The notes under the pieces: model-generated | Database searches by the model: none | The model's input: only the letters and a program-made list of their open reading frames with translations | Told to the model about the DNA's origin: nothing | Shown: positions 12,361 to 21,942 of the stretch, in pieces | Position numbering within the stretch: position 1 is the stretch's first letter | How the letters are laid out: each line of letters opens with the position of its first letter | Position numbers and translations under genes: made by a program | Source: Nemertoderma westbladi | Taxonomy: Eukaryota > Xenacoelomorpha > Nemertodermatida > Nemertodermatidae | Assembly (NCBI GenBank): GCA_032718475.1 | Contig: JAUCBJ010003421.1 | Coordinates: 1-28,805 of the forward strand | Direction: 5' to 3' | DNA length: 28,805 bases

Positions 12361-12660
12361 ACCAATATTGAATATTGAGTTCCGTTTTGGAGTACGCCAC
12401 TACAGACACTATATTTGCCATAACTTTAGAGTGCGTGCATGGATTTTGTTCAAATTACGTGCAAACCTTTTCTACGTCAATGCTCTTTGAACACATTTAA
12501 TAAAATTTAAGAAATTCCACCAAAAATATTTTGTTTAACTTTTTTCGCCGGGAAAAAAAGTAAAATCAATGCAATCCTATGGGTTGCTTTTTTTCCCTAG
12601 GGAAAAAAGTGCAACTTTTTCTCCCGATTTTGGTCTAATTTTGAGCGAAAAAGTAACAAT
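12361..12660 (+). repeat. Diverged direct repeat, copy 1
   Basis: Pairs with 13300-13605 in the same orientation. Shared blocks in order are CCAATATTG-ATATTGAGTTCCG, TTGGAGT-CGCC, CAGACACTA, TAACTTT-GAGTG, ATGGATTTTG, TTACGTGCAAACC, TTTCTAC, AACACAT, TAATAAAATTTAA, GATTCCACCAAAA (GAAATTCCACC here), CCCTAGGGAAAA or CCTTAGGGAAAA, and TTTTCTCCCG. Neither copy codes for an obvious protein. Confidence 0.7.
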
Positions 12661-12896
12661 TTAAGAATAAAAATATATAGTGCATTGATAAAAGTAAAAT
12701 AATAGCATGAAATATACATCAACTTTTAGGAATTTTTCAGAACTTTTTATAAGACATAATTTTTAAAAAATTCACGTTATCTCGCTACCTGTATCAACAA
12801 TCTAACTAATTAATAATCGAACTTTAAAAAATCTCTAAGTTATATTCATTGAATGTCACTCATTCAGAATCAGAACCTACGATGTATTTTGACTAC

Positions 12897-13040
12897 GTTA
12901 TAGGCCGCCGAAGCCCGAGGCGACCCGTTCGATAGCTGCCACCAGAAGGTAGCAGGGGTAGGTACTTATAGACCCCAGGGGATGGAAGACTGAATTTGTG
13001 TACCAAATTTCATACCTATCTTCAGTAGTGGTCAGCTCAC
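12897..13040 (+). repeat. Repeat remnant resembling the minisatellite founder
   Basis: The stretch CGTTCGATAGCTGCCACC, followed by AGAAGGTAGCAGGGGTAGG, resembles the left edge of the minisatellite at about 23990-24025 (TTTCGATAGCTGCTATCC, then GAGGGTAGGGGTGGG). Upstream, CCGAAGCCCGAGGCGACCC likewise parallels GCCCCGAAGGTTCC. Further right, GTACCAAATTTCATACCTAT resembles 3' sequences seen in degraded invertebrate transposons. I read it as a fragment of a mobile family, class unknown. Confidence 0.45.
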
Positions 13041-13299
13041 ATCTACATTACATTACATAATGTCCTGAAGACCAGGTCACCACTACATAATGTACGCGAA
13101 AAATGTAAGCGGCAGAAATGACGATTAAATAATTAATTTGTCTATCGCTATTGCACATGAACATTTCATGCGATATATATTTCCTGTGAATGAAATAGTT
13201 TTCCAAACGTCACCAAACCTTTTCTAAAACAAAATATGAGTCATTTGGAGTCATAATAAATAACATTTTTTTTTCAAGTTAAGCCAACACTATCTATAC

Positions 13300-13605
13300 A
13301 ATCCAATATTGGATATTGAGTTCCGTCTTGGAGTTCGCCTTGCAGACACTAAAGTTGCAATAACTTTTGAGTGTGTCAATGGATTTTGATCAATTTACGT
13401 GCAAACCGTTTCTACTTCGATGATCTTTCAACACATGTAATAAAATTTAATAGATTCCACCAAAACTATTTTAACATTTTCTTAATTTACCTTTTCGCTG
13501 GAAAAGTTAATACAAATGTAATATGATTATTTTTAATTGGCTACTTTTTCCTTAGGGAAAAGTTCCCCCTTTTCTCCCGTTTACGTGGTTTAAAGATAAA
13601 GTAAC
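13300..13605 (+). repeat. Diverged direct repeat, copy 2
   Basis: Second copy of the repeat at 12361-12660, offset by about 940 bp. The two open frames here (13541-13780 minus and 13641-13826 plus) have no recognisable motifs and overlap the repeat edge, so I do not call them genes. Confidence 0.7.
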
Positions 13606-15327
13606 GTTCGTGGGGCCTTCGCGCAGCACGAGGCTCAGTTATGAGATACAAACTAAATTTGAGCAATTCTTCTAACACAAAATCGGAATATAAGATAGTT
13701 AACCAAACCGTCAATAAATCAAAGAAGAGCGGAAAGTCCCTCCCCTTCAACCCCTCTTCATCTGCACCACCCCAACCCAATCAAGGCGCAAGAATTATTA
13801 AGACATACCTTATGCCGTGCCGATAGTATTGATACTGAAATATTAATTTCCTATTTTACCACGCCAACACATCAACGAAATTATTTAGCTAATTATTCTA
13901 CGAATTCTATATAAAGATCACAGTAAATACTCAGCCAATAATTTTGCGAGATAAACAATAAGCAAGTTGTCTTATTAGTCTGGCTCATTACATTGCTGCC
14001 TTTGTGTAGAGGTGAGATGCGACTGGTTCCCAGTTAGGCTGGGCAATACCAAGCATGCAATGGAAAGAGGGAGCTGGAAGTATAGAGTGACCGGGGTATT
14101 TTAATAACTAAATTACGTCTAGATCAATTAAAATCACATTTCTTAAAGCAAATCAGTGGAGATAATTAAAAACTATAATGGAATGGGGATTACAGCTGTA
14201 TGATTTTTAAGTATAATTATTTAAATCTTATACTATAAAATAATTAATTTCCATTAAAACGCAGGTTGAAAATGCTGTTTTTTACTGTAATCAACTTAAT
14301 TAACTAATTAACTGCTTTTATCTTAGCTTCTCGAACGCCACACGCAAATTCAATTGGAAAATTTCATAGAGATTTGGCTGTGGTATTAACGTTTAAAATT
14401 GGACACGACAGAACAACAGACACACCGATTGAGTTAGTGGTACCCGTATGCTAAGCTCGCTTATTTTCGTGGCTCGCCCCACAATTGAAGAATATAGTTA
14501 TTTCACTAATTTACCAAAATGTGTGATCGTCTTTATTCAATTGTTTCTTTAGTTTTAAACAATTTTTGGCGCGGCAATTCTATTGTTGGACTTTAACTGA
14601 ACTGCCCTTTATACAAAGTATAAATTGATGCTGTTTGAATATAGTGGTAGTGGCTATTAATATTAATGCCGACCGACCAAGATGTGGGTAGGGGTATTGA
14701 TTAAAATGAATTACCACGTGTAATATGCGTAAGTAGTTCATAGGTGTTTGTTAAATAATTACATCTGAAACACACGATGAAATAATTTAATCCTCAACAT
14801 CAACAAATTTAAATTAAAATACCAAATTAAGAATATTGAGTTGTTTCGAGTGGCTTTAACGAATTCCACCCGACTACACTGTTGGTAAACCTATTTAACA
14901 TTCTCCTACTATACATTTATACCTACTTAACGAATTTAGCACAATGTGAAGATATTAAAAGTAATAATAATGTCACGGAAAAACAAGCGAATATTAATCA
15001 GTAAGAAACACCGGCGGAGAATAGTTGTTAAAATTAAAATCATTACAATATAAAGGAAAGAACTGCTGATTATGAGGCTCGCCCCACACGGTGCAGTTGT
15101 TGCATTTATGTTACGCAACTCTGTTGAGATAGATAGACAAGCTTATATAACATGTAGATAAAAAGCAAATTGACCAGTAACGTGTGAGGCGGGCCTAACT
15201 CTATAATAAAAAGTAATAAACCCGAAACCTGTGACAGATTACCTAATAATAGAGGAAAAAACTGTAATAAATAAATAAAGTTGTTTCAGAGAAGCAGCTG
15301 GGCTGGGCATTTCTGGGAAATATTAGC
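13606..15327. other. Gene-poor AT-rich DNA with one possible transposon remnant
   Basis: No gene was recognised. About 14345-14440 contains AAAATTTCATAGAGATTTGG followed by GACAGAACAACAGACACACC, a pattern like the tail of old invertebrate transposons (a fatty AAATTTCAT word followed by repeated GACAGA/ACACACC). Short words such as GGCTCGCCCCACA recur at about 14472 and 15077. A 60-codon frame (14936-15118, minus) is hydrophobic because it is AT-rich and is not supported. Confidence 0.4.
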
Positions 15328-15370
15328 GATTTCAGTTTCACAAAATTAGCGATTTCAGTTTCACAAAATT
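15324..15370. repeat. Perfect tandem duplication of 23 bp
   Basis: The word TTAGCGATTTCAGTTTCACA plus three further A occurs twice back to back. It is short and probably a replication slippage product. Confidence 0.8.
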
Positions 15371-15562
15371 CAGACTCAAAATCTCCCATATGAAAATAAT
15401 TTATTCCAACTCACTGCCTAAATTCTATTGCACAATATTATGTCTTTCAACATAATTTCTTCACTTATTTAACAACTTGTTCCTGTGCGTTTATAAATGC
15501 AAAATTACAATATTTTATATTATTGAGTTGAGACATTGTTGACCAACAATTCTTAAAAGAAA

Positions 15563-15811
15563 ATGATAACAAACTACCGGTATAAATGTACGGTATTCGT
15601 TAGATTAAAATCAATACTCAAAGGGAAAAACATAAGCAGCCTTCATACGAAACCCACGGGTGTTGTAAACGCCAGCCCAATGTTGGAGACTGGCGTGGGA
15701 ATGGTGTACCGAATAACGAACACCGGGGAATACTCCACAGGTCTAGAGGAACTGCGAAAACAATCGGAAATACTCGTTAGAAAATTGAGAAATCGATTTT
15801 CAATTTGTTAG
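15563..15811 (+). other. Unrecognised 82-codon open frame
   Basis: ATG-initiated frame ending in TAG, slightly richer in GC than its surroundings. The C-terminal half reads like a soluble helix (GLEELRKQSEILVRKLRNRF). The DNA also contains an inverted repeat ACGCCAG ... CTGGCGT (about 15668-15695). I see no domain, no splice sites with a partner exon, and no repeat copy elsewhere in the window. It may be a piece of an old transposon or chance. Confidence 0.15.
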
Positions 15812-16106
15812 TTTATCCGATGAGACTTTATTATCTGTGTCAGTTTGATTGACTTTGTTTTGTAACTTTTTGCCATTAACACCATGCGAACTAACTAGAA
15901 CATCTTCCACTTCTCTACACATCGTAATTGGGGTTAAATCGTACAAACAACTTTACCTGCAGTAAATAATGCTGAAACGAAACTTAAAAATAAATAAATT
16001 ACAAGTTTCGCTTCATTTAGTAATAAACTGTTTTTATTTATAATTCATTTCACATTTTTCTGTGGAAATATAACAAACTATTTCGCTACAACTGAGGGCG
16101 TTTATT
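15812..16106. other. 3' flank of ARPC1
   Basis: AT-rich sequence downstream (minus sense) of the ARPC1 stop codon. Read on the minus strand, AATAAA-type polyadenylation signals occur just after the stop (ATAAAATAAACG, near 16100) and again near 16030 (TTATAAATAAAAAC). No long poly(A) tract follows, so there is no direct scar of retrotransposition here. Confidence 0.4.
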
Positions 16107-17204
16107 TTATAACTTTAAGCTGTTGAGAGACGCGTGCAAACTGGAAGTATTCCAGAGTATGAGGAGGCCGTCTGTCCCTACCGAACTGACACGGGTTGCT
16201 ACGCAGTCGCGCCAAGCAACCGCGGCCATCTGATTAACCGAGTTCTGATGTTTCGTACCGACGGCGGTGGAGACATCGGCTGCTCCTAGCCGATCCAACG
16301 AGTGGAACATCTGCATCGCGGAGAGATCCCCCTGGTCCTCCTCGTGGGTACTAACGTCCAGCGAACCGGCGTAGACCACGGCGCTGCCGACCGAGTACAG
16401 ATACGGACGGCAATCGTGTCCGGCGGCCACTAACGAACTCTCGGACACCCAGAGCACCGAGAGGAAAGGGAGCACACTGGTGGTCAGCGTGTAAACGGTA
16501 CCGGCGTCGCTGATACCGACTACAGAGCCGTGGGAGGCCCACGCTAGGCGGTTCCCGGAAGGAGAGAATCCTACCGAGTGAACCCAACCGTCGCCGCGTC
16601 GCCGTTCTTCGTACATCAAAGCCGCGAACGGCATCTTGGTGCCCCAAACCGTGGGCTCGGGTCGCCGTTCGATCTCCTTAACGAACGCGGAGAAGATCCT
16701 AACGGCGAAGTCAGAGGAGCCGGCTGCGAGGAGGACGTTGTTCGGATGCCAGTCGATAGAGGAGACAGTCGCTCCGATCGGTTTCTTTATGTGTTTGGCG
16801 ACCCACCAGTCGTTCTCCTCCTCGTAGTGGCAGACGCAGATGAGACGCGCCCCTGTTCCCACCGCGAATTTGTTCTCCTTCGGGGACCAGCGCACCGTGG
16901 TGGCGGCCCGGTTTATCCGGAGTAGCACGAGCGTCGGCCGCCATCGGCCGTCCTCCGACGGGGTCCACACGTAGGCGTTGCGGTCCGCCCCACACGTTAC
17001 GATTCGGTTGGTTGTTCGCCCCCAGTCGATTCCCATCACCCGACCCGAGTGCTCAGCCAGCACCGCGGAACGCTCCCATTGTTTCCCCGACTTCTGGTAG
17101 ATTCCAACCTCATTGTTGTTTAACGATAACGCCAGTTGGCTTTGGTTGTTGTTCCAAGTGTGACAGGTTATTGGATCGTATCCAAATCTATGAATCTCTT
17201 CCAT
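16107..17204 (-). CDS. ARPC1: Actin-related protein 2/3 complex subunit 1 (ARPC1), intronless
   Basis: A complete 365-residue frame clearly related to the WD-repeat subunit ARPC1 (p41-Arc) of the cytoplasmic Arp2/3 complex, which nucleates branched actin filaments. Recognisable blocks are PITCHTWN (residues 11-18), [19 protein letters not shown] (58-76) with [18 protein letters not shown] (95-108), [13 protein letters not shown] (110-122), [12 protein letters not shown] (131-142), [19 protein letters not shown] (148-166), GSRLAW-like GNRLAW, VVAAGHDC-like LVAAGHDC, and a C-terminal GTDGLLILW blade. Length is close to the usual 370 or so. Animal ARPC1 genes are generally split by several introns, yet this copy has none and no frameshift. 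It is far richer in GC (about 60% by eye) than both flanks. It may be a functional retrocopy or a lineage-specific intronless gene. The ATG at 17204 matches the family N-terminus. Confidence 0.93.
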   Translation of the reverse strand: MEEIHRFGYDPITCHTWNNNQSQLALSLNNNEVGIYQKSGKQWERSAVLAEHSGRVMGIDWGRTTNRIVTCGADRNAYVWTPSEDGRWRPTLVLLRINRAATTVRWSPKENKFAVGTGARLICVCHYEEENDWWVAKHIKKPIGATVSSIDWHPNNVLLAAGSSDFAVRIFSAFVKEIERRPEPTVWGTKMPFAALMYEERRRGDGWVHSVGFSPSGNRLAWASHGSVVGISDAGTVYTLTTSVLPFLSVLWVSESSLVAAGHDCRPYLYSVGSAVVYAGSLDVSTHEEDQGDLSAMQMFHSLDRLGAADVSTAVGTKHQNSVNQMAAVAWRDCVATRVSSVGTDGLLILWNTSSLHASLNSLKL

Positions 17205-17655
17205 ATTACCAGATTACAGTTATTATTCTGGTATCTACTGATCTACACAATTACAGTATTAGGCTACCTGATTACCGGTACTGCTGTACTGTATTACTTC
17301 TACGTGCCAGATTGCAATTCTGACTGGGTTTGGTCAAGGATTTGTCTGTCTGTGGAGCGCACCAGCAGCGCGGCGTTACTGCTGTACTGGAGGGTAGGGC
17401 TCGATCGGAGCTCCGGCCATTTTGGCACCTCCGGCTCCTGCTCCGGCTCCGGTAAAAATATTGCCGGAGTTAATTTTTTAATAAAGTATTATATTTCGTG
17501 CTTATTCTAATCTGAACAATTATTTACACTATAAGTCAGTAAGTACGGTACTGTAGTACATCTTCAATATCAAGCATAATACTGCAGTAGGCCTATTTAC
17601 AGATTTACTTAGTCAATGACTGGCTGACTGTACTGCAGTACTGGTACTGGCCAGC
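17205..17655. other. 5' flank of ARPC1
   Basis: Region upstream of ARPC1 on the minus strand. At 17400-17470 it contains a GC-rich patch with CTCCGG repeated several times, including an arm pair CTCCGG and CCGGAG around an AT-rich loop. This may be promoter or 5' untranslated DNA, but I see no definite TATA box or initiator. The two plus-strand frames here (17012-17323 and 17136-17510) start inside the antisense of ARPC1 and are not supported. Confidence 0.3.
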
Positions 17656-18095
17656 TGGCTGTGTAAAAGCTTTTGCGTCATTAACCGGTTATTTTCCCTT
17701 AAAGTCAGAAAGTACTCTGTAGTTGGTTTGCCAGGCATAAAAAGGCCGTGTCCTTGCTGTACTGGTGTTTTAGAGGACATAAAAGTCATTTCTTCTGTAT
17801 TTGTACTGTATTTGTACTTTAGAGGACATAATCCGCAATCTCGTGACGCGATAAGCTAGATACTCTTGAAAACAGTGTCGCTACCATGACGACGGCTAGC
17901 AGCTGATATTGCCACGTCGACATTTCTTTGTTTCTTTGTTCTCTCGTTGTTCGGTTGACCAATCAGAGCGTTTGTTGTCTCTGTGTTGGAGGTGTATACA
18001 GAACTCAGTAGTTCAGTGTTATGTTTTTGCCCAGAGCCTAAGAACCGGCTTTTGGCACCTCCGTGTTTTCAGTTTTTAGTCTTACATTAGTAGGC
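17656..18095 (-). repeat. Dispersed repeat family, copy C (inverted)
   Basis: Inverted copy of the repeats at 862-1321 and 1390-1812. Reading the plus strand, GTAAAAGCTTTTGCG corresponds to the right end of copy B. Then come GTACTCTGTAGTTGG, CATAAAAAGGCC, GGTGTTTTAGAGGACATAAA, CCAATCAGAGCG, and finally CATTAGTAGGC, which corresponds to the left end of copy B. It lies just upstream of the ARPC1 gene (minus sense) and ends match copy B better than copy A. Confidence 0.65.
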
Positions 18096-18756
18096 TTAAT
18101 TATCCCGCACGGAATTGCCATACATGGGAAATACAATGGGTTATATTTGGGTATATATGGCCAAGTATGACCAGTATTTGATATTAACACTGGTATATTA
18201 CTAAGGTTTTATATGGGTAATATTTGACCAGTTATTTTATATGGACAAAGTAAAATATTGGGTAATCTGTAGCCAAACATGACCCAAATATTTTATATGG
18301 TAATTTAATAGTATACAGTGTTTAGTTTCCCTCCCATATATATATTTCATTTAAAATATGTATATACAGTAGGCCTACTGTAATTGGGCCAATAATTGCC
18401 AATAACTAAAAATCAATTATGTTTATTAACAATTATTATAATTATAGGTACTGTAATTGTACAGTAATAATTAGAATGTGATTGCATGCATAACTCAAAT
18501 ATACAGAGAATTAAAAGTAAATATTTGGAAAGCGGGAGGGGCACGGCCTTCCCAAACTACAGTACAGTATGTACCTACTACCCTACCTATCTATATCTAA
18601 GGACTTTAAAACCTCGGCAGTTGATATCCTTAAAACCGCAATTTCTTGTCTATGTACAAGGTCAACTTACAATAGGCTAAAAAAATAAATGGGAGGTGGG
18701 GGGGGGGGGGGGGGGGGGTATGGTGTATTGCGGCCTACTTTATATAAACGAATTTA
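18096..18756. other. AT-rich DNA with loose internal repeats and a 21-base G tract
   Basis: Around 18110-18310 phrases of the type TATATGGGTAATATTTGACC recur imperfectly, suggesting an old tandem repeat of roughly 60-70 bp. A 16-bp perfect palindrome ACAGTAGGCCTACTGT lies at 18366-18381. A run of 21 G lies at 18698-18718. No gene is supported; the frame 18486-18680 has no motif. Confidence 0.4.
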
Positions 18757-19282
18757 CTGTGGCAGTATTCTGTCATAATTATATCTCTGTTTTTTTCTTG
18801 CATAATTTTTGGCCGTCCAGAAATTAATTTATGGACGTCCAATAATGAGTCATATTACAGTACTATTCTGATTGGTTGATAGTTGAAAGTTTGCGTGTTT
18901 AGTATTAATTTTTACTCTCAACTATGCTGACCTTTTGGTAACTATCAAGGGTCTGTTTTTCACTCATTTTGTTTCACCATTTCTAGGTCATATTGAAAAC
19001 TATAAAAGCATCAAAGCAAAGCCACCAAAGCGTTCGATACACTGAGTACATAAATGAGATAAAATAAAAGGGTCTTTGTTGCTATGTGTTGCTTCTAGCC
19101 AAAGCAGTACTGCTATTAGCCATCTACACACCACCCGTGCGTTGGGGGGGGGGGGGGGGGTACATGGCTTTAATTTATCCCCCATCCAGTAGTACCGGTA
19201 ATGGGTGACTAATTTTGGGACGTCCATAAATTATGCAAGATAAAAAAAACAGAGATCTAATTATGGCAGAATTCTGCCACAG
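18757..19282. mobile_element. 526-bp MITE, TA-flanked, Tc1/mariner-like
   Basis: Terminal inverted repeats of about 57-60 bp face each other. Both ends start CTGTGGCAG, continue with an ATTCTG word, CATAATTA and ATCTCTGTTTTTTT, and reach TTGCATAATTT. TA precedes the left end (18755-18756) and follows the right end (19283-19284), as expected for a Tc1/mariner-type target duplication. The left arm carries an extra partial duplication of the ATTTATGGACGTCC motif. The interior contains a 17-base G run (19144-19160) and no transposase, so it is non-autonomous. Superfamily assignment rests only on the TA flank. Confidence 0.75.
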
Positions 19283-19284
19283 TA

Positions 19285-19685
19285 CGACTTTGTATCAACT
19301 GTATAAAGGTTATAAGACAGAAATGAGCGCTATAATACTATATTTAAAAAAGTATAAATTTTTCATACAAAGTTACAATTAAATTTCTACGAAATATTGA
19401 AATCTAATCTAAACAATCAATTGAATTGATATAAAACAATCAATGAATTTAGTTGCGTATGGAGTCCTCCCAACCCAACCCCCCCCCCCCCCCCTCCCTT
19501 CGCCCCGCTTCCACCTCTTTCTAATGTACTAACTGTAACTGAAGGTCTACGGTACTCGGTACTTCGCCATTTATAATATTGGAAATACGAGGCGTTTGTC
19601 GGGTTATACTGTAGCTAGGCCTATAGATTTATCTCACTATCATTTGGTGGGATGCAGCCAATTAATTTACCTTCATACCGCATTG
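19285..19685. other. AT-rich DNA with a 16-base C tract
   Basis: Lies between the MITE and the last exon of the transposase gene. It contains a run of 16 C at 19479-19494 and the word TAGGCCTATAGA. This would hold the 3' untranslated region and 3' terminus of the Tnp2 element, but I could not identify the CACTA-type end. Confidence 0.3.
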
Positions 19686-20204
19686 TTATAATACAGTAGG
19701 TACCCTTAATATATTAATAGGTACGAGTTTGTATTTATTGGAGAGGGATAATTGTACTACATTAGATTGTGAAAATCCAAATTTAGTATGGAAGAACAAA
19801 GGTTGTCTGATGAGTTCTCTGACTACACATTGTGTTTCTCCTGCTATATTTAGAATTGATATTATTGAATATATCGACTTTGTATCTGTACTTGTTACGT
19901 ATGAATTGCAACGATTCATGGATTTCTTCCTTTCAATAGAGTCGTAGTGGTAACCATTACATAAATATCGTTGATATATTGATACATCACCAGCTTGAGT
20001 GTTGTTTAGTAAATCACGTTCCAACTGTGTTAAATCCCTATGTATTCTATGTTTGCAACCATAAAAGCCTTTCGCGTGGTCCTTAAATATTAGAAAATGT
20101 TCGGATAGACCTTTTTTAAGTTCATTTATTCCAACGAATAATTTAATTCGTTCTGTCATCTGCAACAGTAGTTGCTGTGAACCATTAAGCATATTCTTTA
20201 TGTT
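19686..20204 (-). CDS. Tnp2-type transposase, last recognised exon
   Basis: C-terminal exon of the transposase whose other parts lie at 20525-21096 and 21943-23348. The acceptor reads TTATATTTACAG before 20204. From there the frame NIKNMLNGSQQLLLQMTERI continues without phase change from the preceding exon (both phase 0). It matches the family's conserved stretch around G-T/S-Q and L-L-Q-x-x-E-R/K. Later residues (YLCNGYHYDS, RCNSYV, then PLFFHTKFGFSQSNVVQ and YKLVPINIL) resemble the variable C-terminal region that contains the conserved RCNSYV-type motif. The frame ends at TAA 19686-19688. A last short exon beyond a possible donor near the end cannot be excluded. Confidence 0.7.
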   Translation of the reverse strand, partial: NIKNMLNGSQQLLLQMTERIKLFVGINELKKGLSEHFLIFKDHAKGFYGCKHRIHRDLTQLERDLLNNTQAGDVSIYQRYLCNGYHYDSIERKKSMNRCNSYVTSTDTKSIYSIISILNIAGETQCVVRELIRQPLFFHTKFGFSQSNVVQLSLSNKYKLVPINILRVPTVL

Positions 20205-20524
20205 CTGTAAATATAAAAATATAAATTAATGATAGGATATGATATTTGAATATCGGATTTTTTTTATTTGACTTATTGCAGATAAACTCATGGAGAGTGC
20301 GACACCGTTACATCTACATGCTAAAGCGTACAGTAGATACAGTATATGTTGTTATTTACTCTTCTTTATGAACTTACCTGCGACTTTATGTCCTACAAAA
20401 AACGTTACTTTTTTTATTGCGAAGTACAGTAGCTTACATACGATTCACGACCAATAATTTATGTACTGTATATACGGTACATAACCAAATATAGTACAGT
20501 ACATTAAAACTTGTGTGCGTATAC
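20205..20524 (-). other. Intron of the Tnp2-type transposase gene
   Basis: 320-bp interval bounded on the minus strand by CAG|GTATACGC at the donor and TTATATTTACAG at the acceptor. Joining across it keeps phase 0 and recreates a family-like protein segment. A 63-codon frame overlapping it (20434-20625) is not supported. Confidence 0.65.
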
Positions 20525-21096
20525 CTGCATATTTGACTCAAATGTAAATGTTGAGTAATTCTGTATGGGTCCCCAATAATGAGCAAACTCCGGCAAATGT
20601 AACATAAGGTGTACATTGTAAACACAGTTCTCTATGCCATATAGGTGACGAGTTCCTTCAACAAATGCACACAATAATTTTGTCACATATTTAATTTCTT
20701 CTTCAATTAGGCTTTGTGACAGTAACTTGTAAATACTCTCAACGAATAATTGCCAATGTTGAAAATATACAACTGGTAAAATACCATCCAAACATGGCAG
20801 CCAATAATACAATATCCAACTCCTCCATTCATGGGCCTTCCAAAATTTACCTTTCGTCACCGATCGTGTTAAACGTGATATTATTGAAGAAGGATGTATA
20901 ATTGATAGGCGACTGTCAATTTTTTTAACGTTTTCGGGTGTAATATAATATTGTTCTTTATTGTTTTTTGAGTTTGTCCAGATGTCCAGTAAAAATTTTC
21001 TACCTGTTCCGAGACAAACGCTATGCTGGTACTCTGGGGGAAAACCTTTAGCTAAGTCTAAAGCAGGTTGATCAGACAATACGGAGGCACCCTTAA
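20525..21096 (-). CDS. Tnp2-type transposase, middle part downstream of the MITE insertion
   Basis: Continuation of the exon broken by the piggyBac-like element. From the TTAA at 21093-21096 the frame reads KGASVLSDQPALDLAKGFPP, then EYQHSVCLG, corresponding to the family block that usually reads DYMHCVLLG. The acidic residue (E here rather than D) is the expected third catalytic acid of the DDE/D core. Further family-like segments are FWKAHEWRSWILYYWLPCL, ILPVVYFQHWQLFVESIY, FVEGTRHLYG and NVHLMLHLPEFAHYWGP, then a short STFTFESN before the donor at 20525. The minus-strand open frame extends upstream to 21190, but its first 32 or so residues derive from the inserted element. Confidence 0.85.
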
Positions 21097-21942
21097 CCCT
21101 ATTCCACCTGGGGTTGGGCAGAATCTGCCCAACACTTTTTATTTTTAGAAATTCATCATGATGATTTTTATGTATTATTATGAAATTCATTGACTTTTCC
21201 TAGAATTTAATTGGCTTTCTGATGGTAACAAAATATTTTTTTCATAATTTATACTTTTTGTGCTATGGTGTATTTTTCATATCATAGTCACATTTTTTTA
21301 TTATAATATCTTTATTAGCCTAACTGGTAGAAAAGATAATCCCTGGTTGGATAGTTCCCCTGGTCAACAAGCTAGAATACAACCAATTACGGTCCAGGAC
21401 ATTCATGGCTGGGTTGTAAAGTTAAATTCAAACACGAGATTGTCTACTGCTTGGATTAGTACACATCAATCACATTATTTTTTAATAACAAAATACTAAA
21501 CTGACAGATAAGCAAGCAATAAGTCTACTAGGATAAAACAACAACCACCATTGAAACCAGTATATTCCTAATGTAATACAGCAGACATAAACAGAGGTGA
21601 ATAAATCGATTCAATAACAGCACCCCTGCAAGCAAAATTTTCACTTGGGATGTCTGGCAGAGTTAGGCAGACAGTGGTGTTGGGAGGAGTATGTATAGTA
21701 TTATCTCATCTTTTTACTATAATGGGTTATCTTCATGATAATTAATTTATATGGATATATTATTTAAAATTATGAATATATAAAACTCAGAACAGATGCA
21801 TTATATATTTTTCTATAAACCTGCGAAAATTTGGAAAGTTTTGATAAAATTATCATTACTTTTTAGTGTATAATAAACTGTTGGGCATATTATGCCCAAC
21901 CCCAGGTGGAATCTCGGACAAAAGAGCCCAGGTGGAATAGGG
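21097..21942. mobile_element. 846-bp piggyBac-like MITE inserted in the transposase exon
   Basis: The outer 15 bases CCCTATTCCACCTGG are identical at both ends in inverted orientation. TTAA flanks both sides (21093-21096 and 21943-21946), the hallmark target duplication of piggyBac transposons, and the CCCT start also fits that group. The ends are asymmetric: the second end holds a spacer and then another copy of ATTCCACCTGGGG before a palindrome with arms GTTGGGCA and TGCCCAAC. The first end goes straight into the same type of palindrome. Its interior is AT-rich with no transposase; an 79-codon frame at 21260-21499 has no recognisable domain. Confidence 0.88.

Noticed and set aside
16351-16995. 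Four alternative frames overlapping ARPC1 on either strand
   Set aside because: They are shadow frames of a GC-rich gene; only the 365-residue minus-strand frame shows family motifs.
20716-20901. Plus-strand frame opposite the transposase exon
   Set aside because: It is the antisense of a well-supported transposase coding region and has no motif.
21260-21499. 79-codon plus-strand frame inside the piggyBac-like MITE
   Set aside because: No transposase or other domain was recognisable, and it lies entirely within the non-autonomous element.
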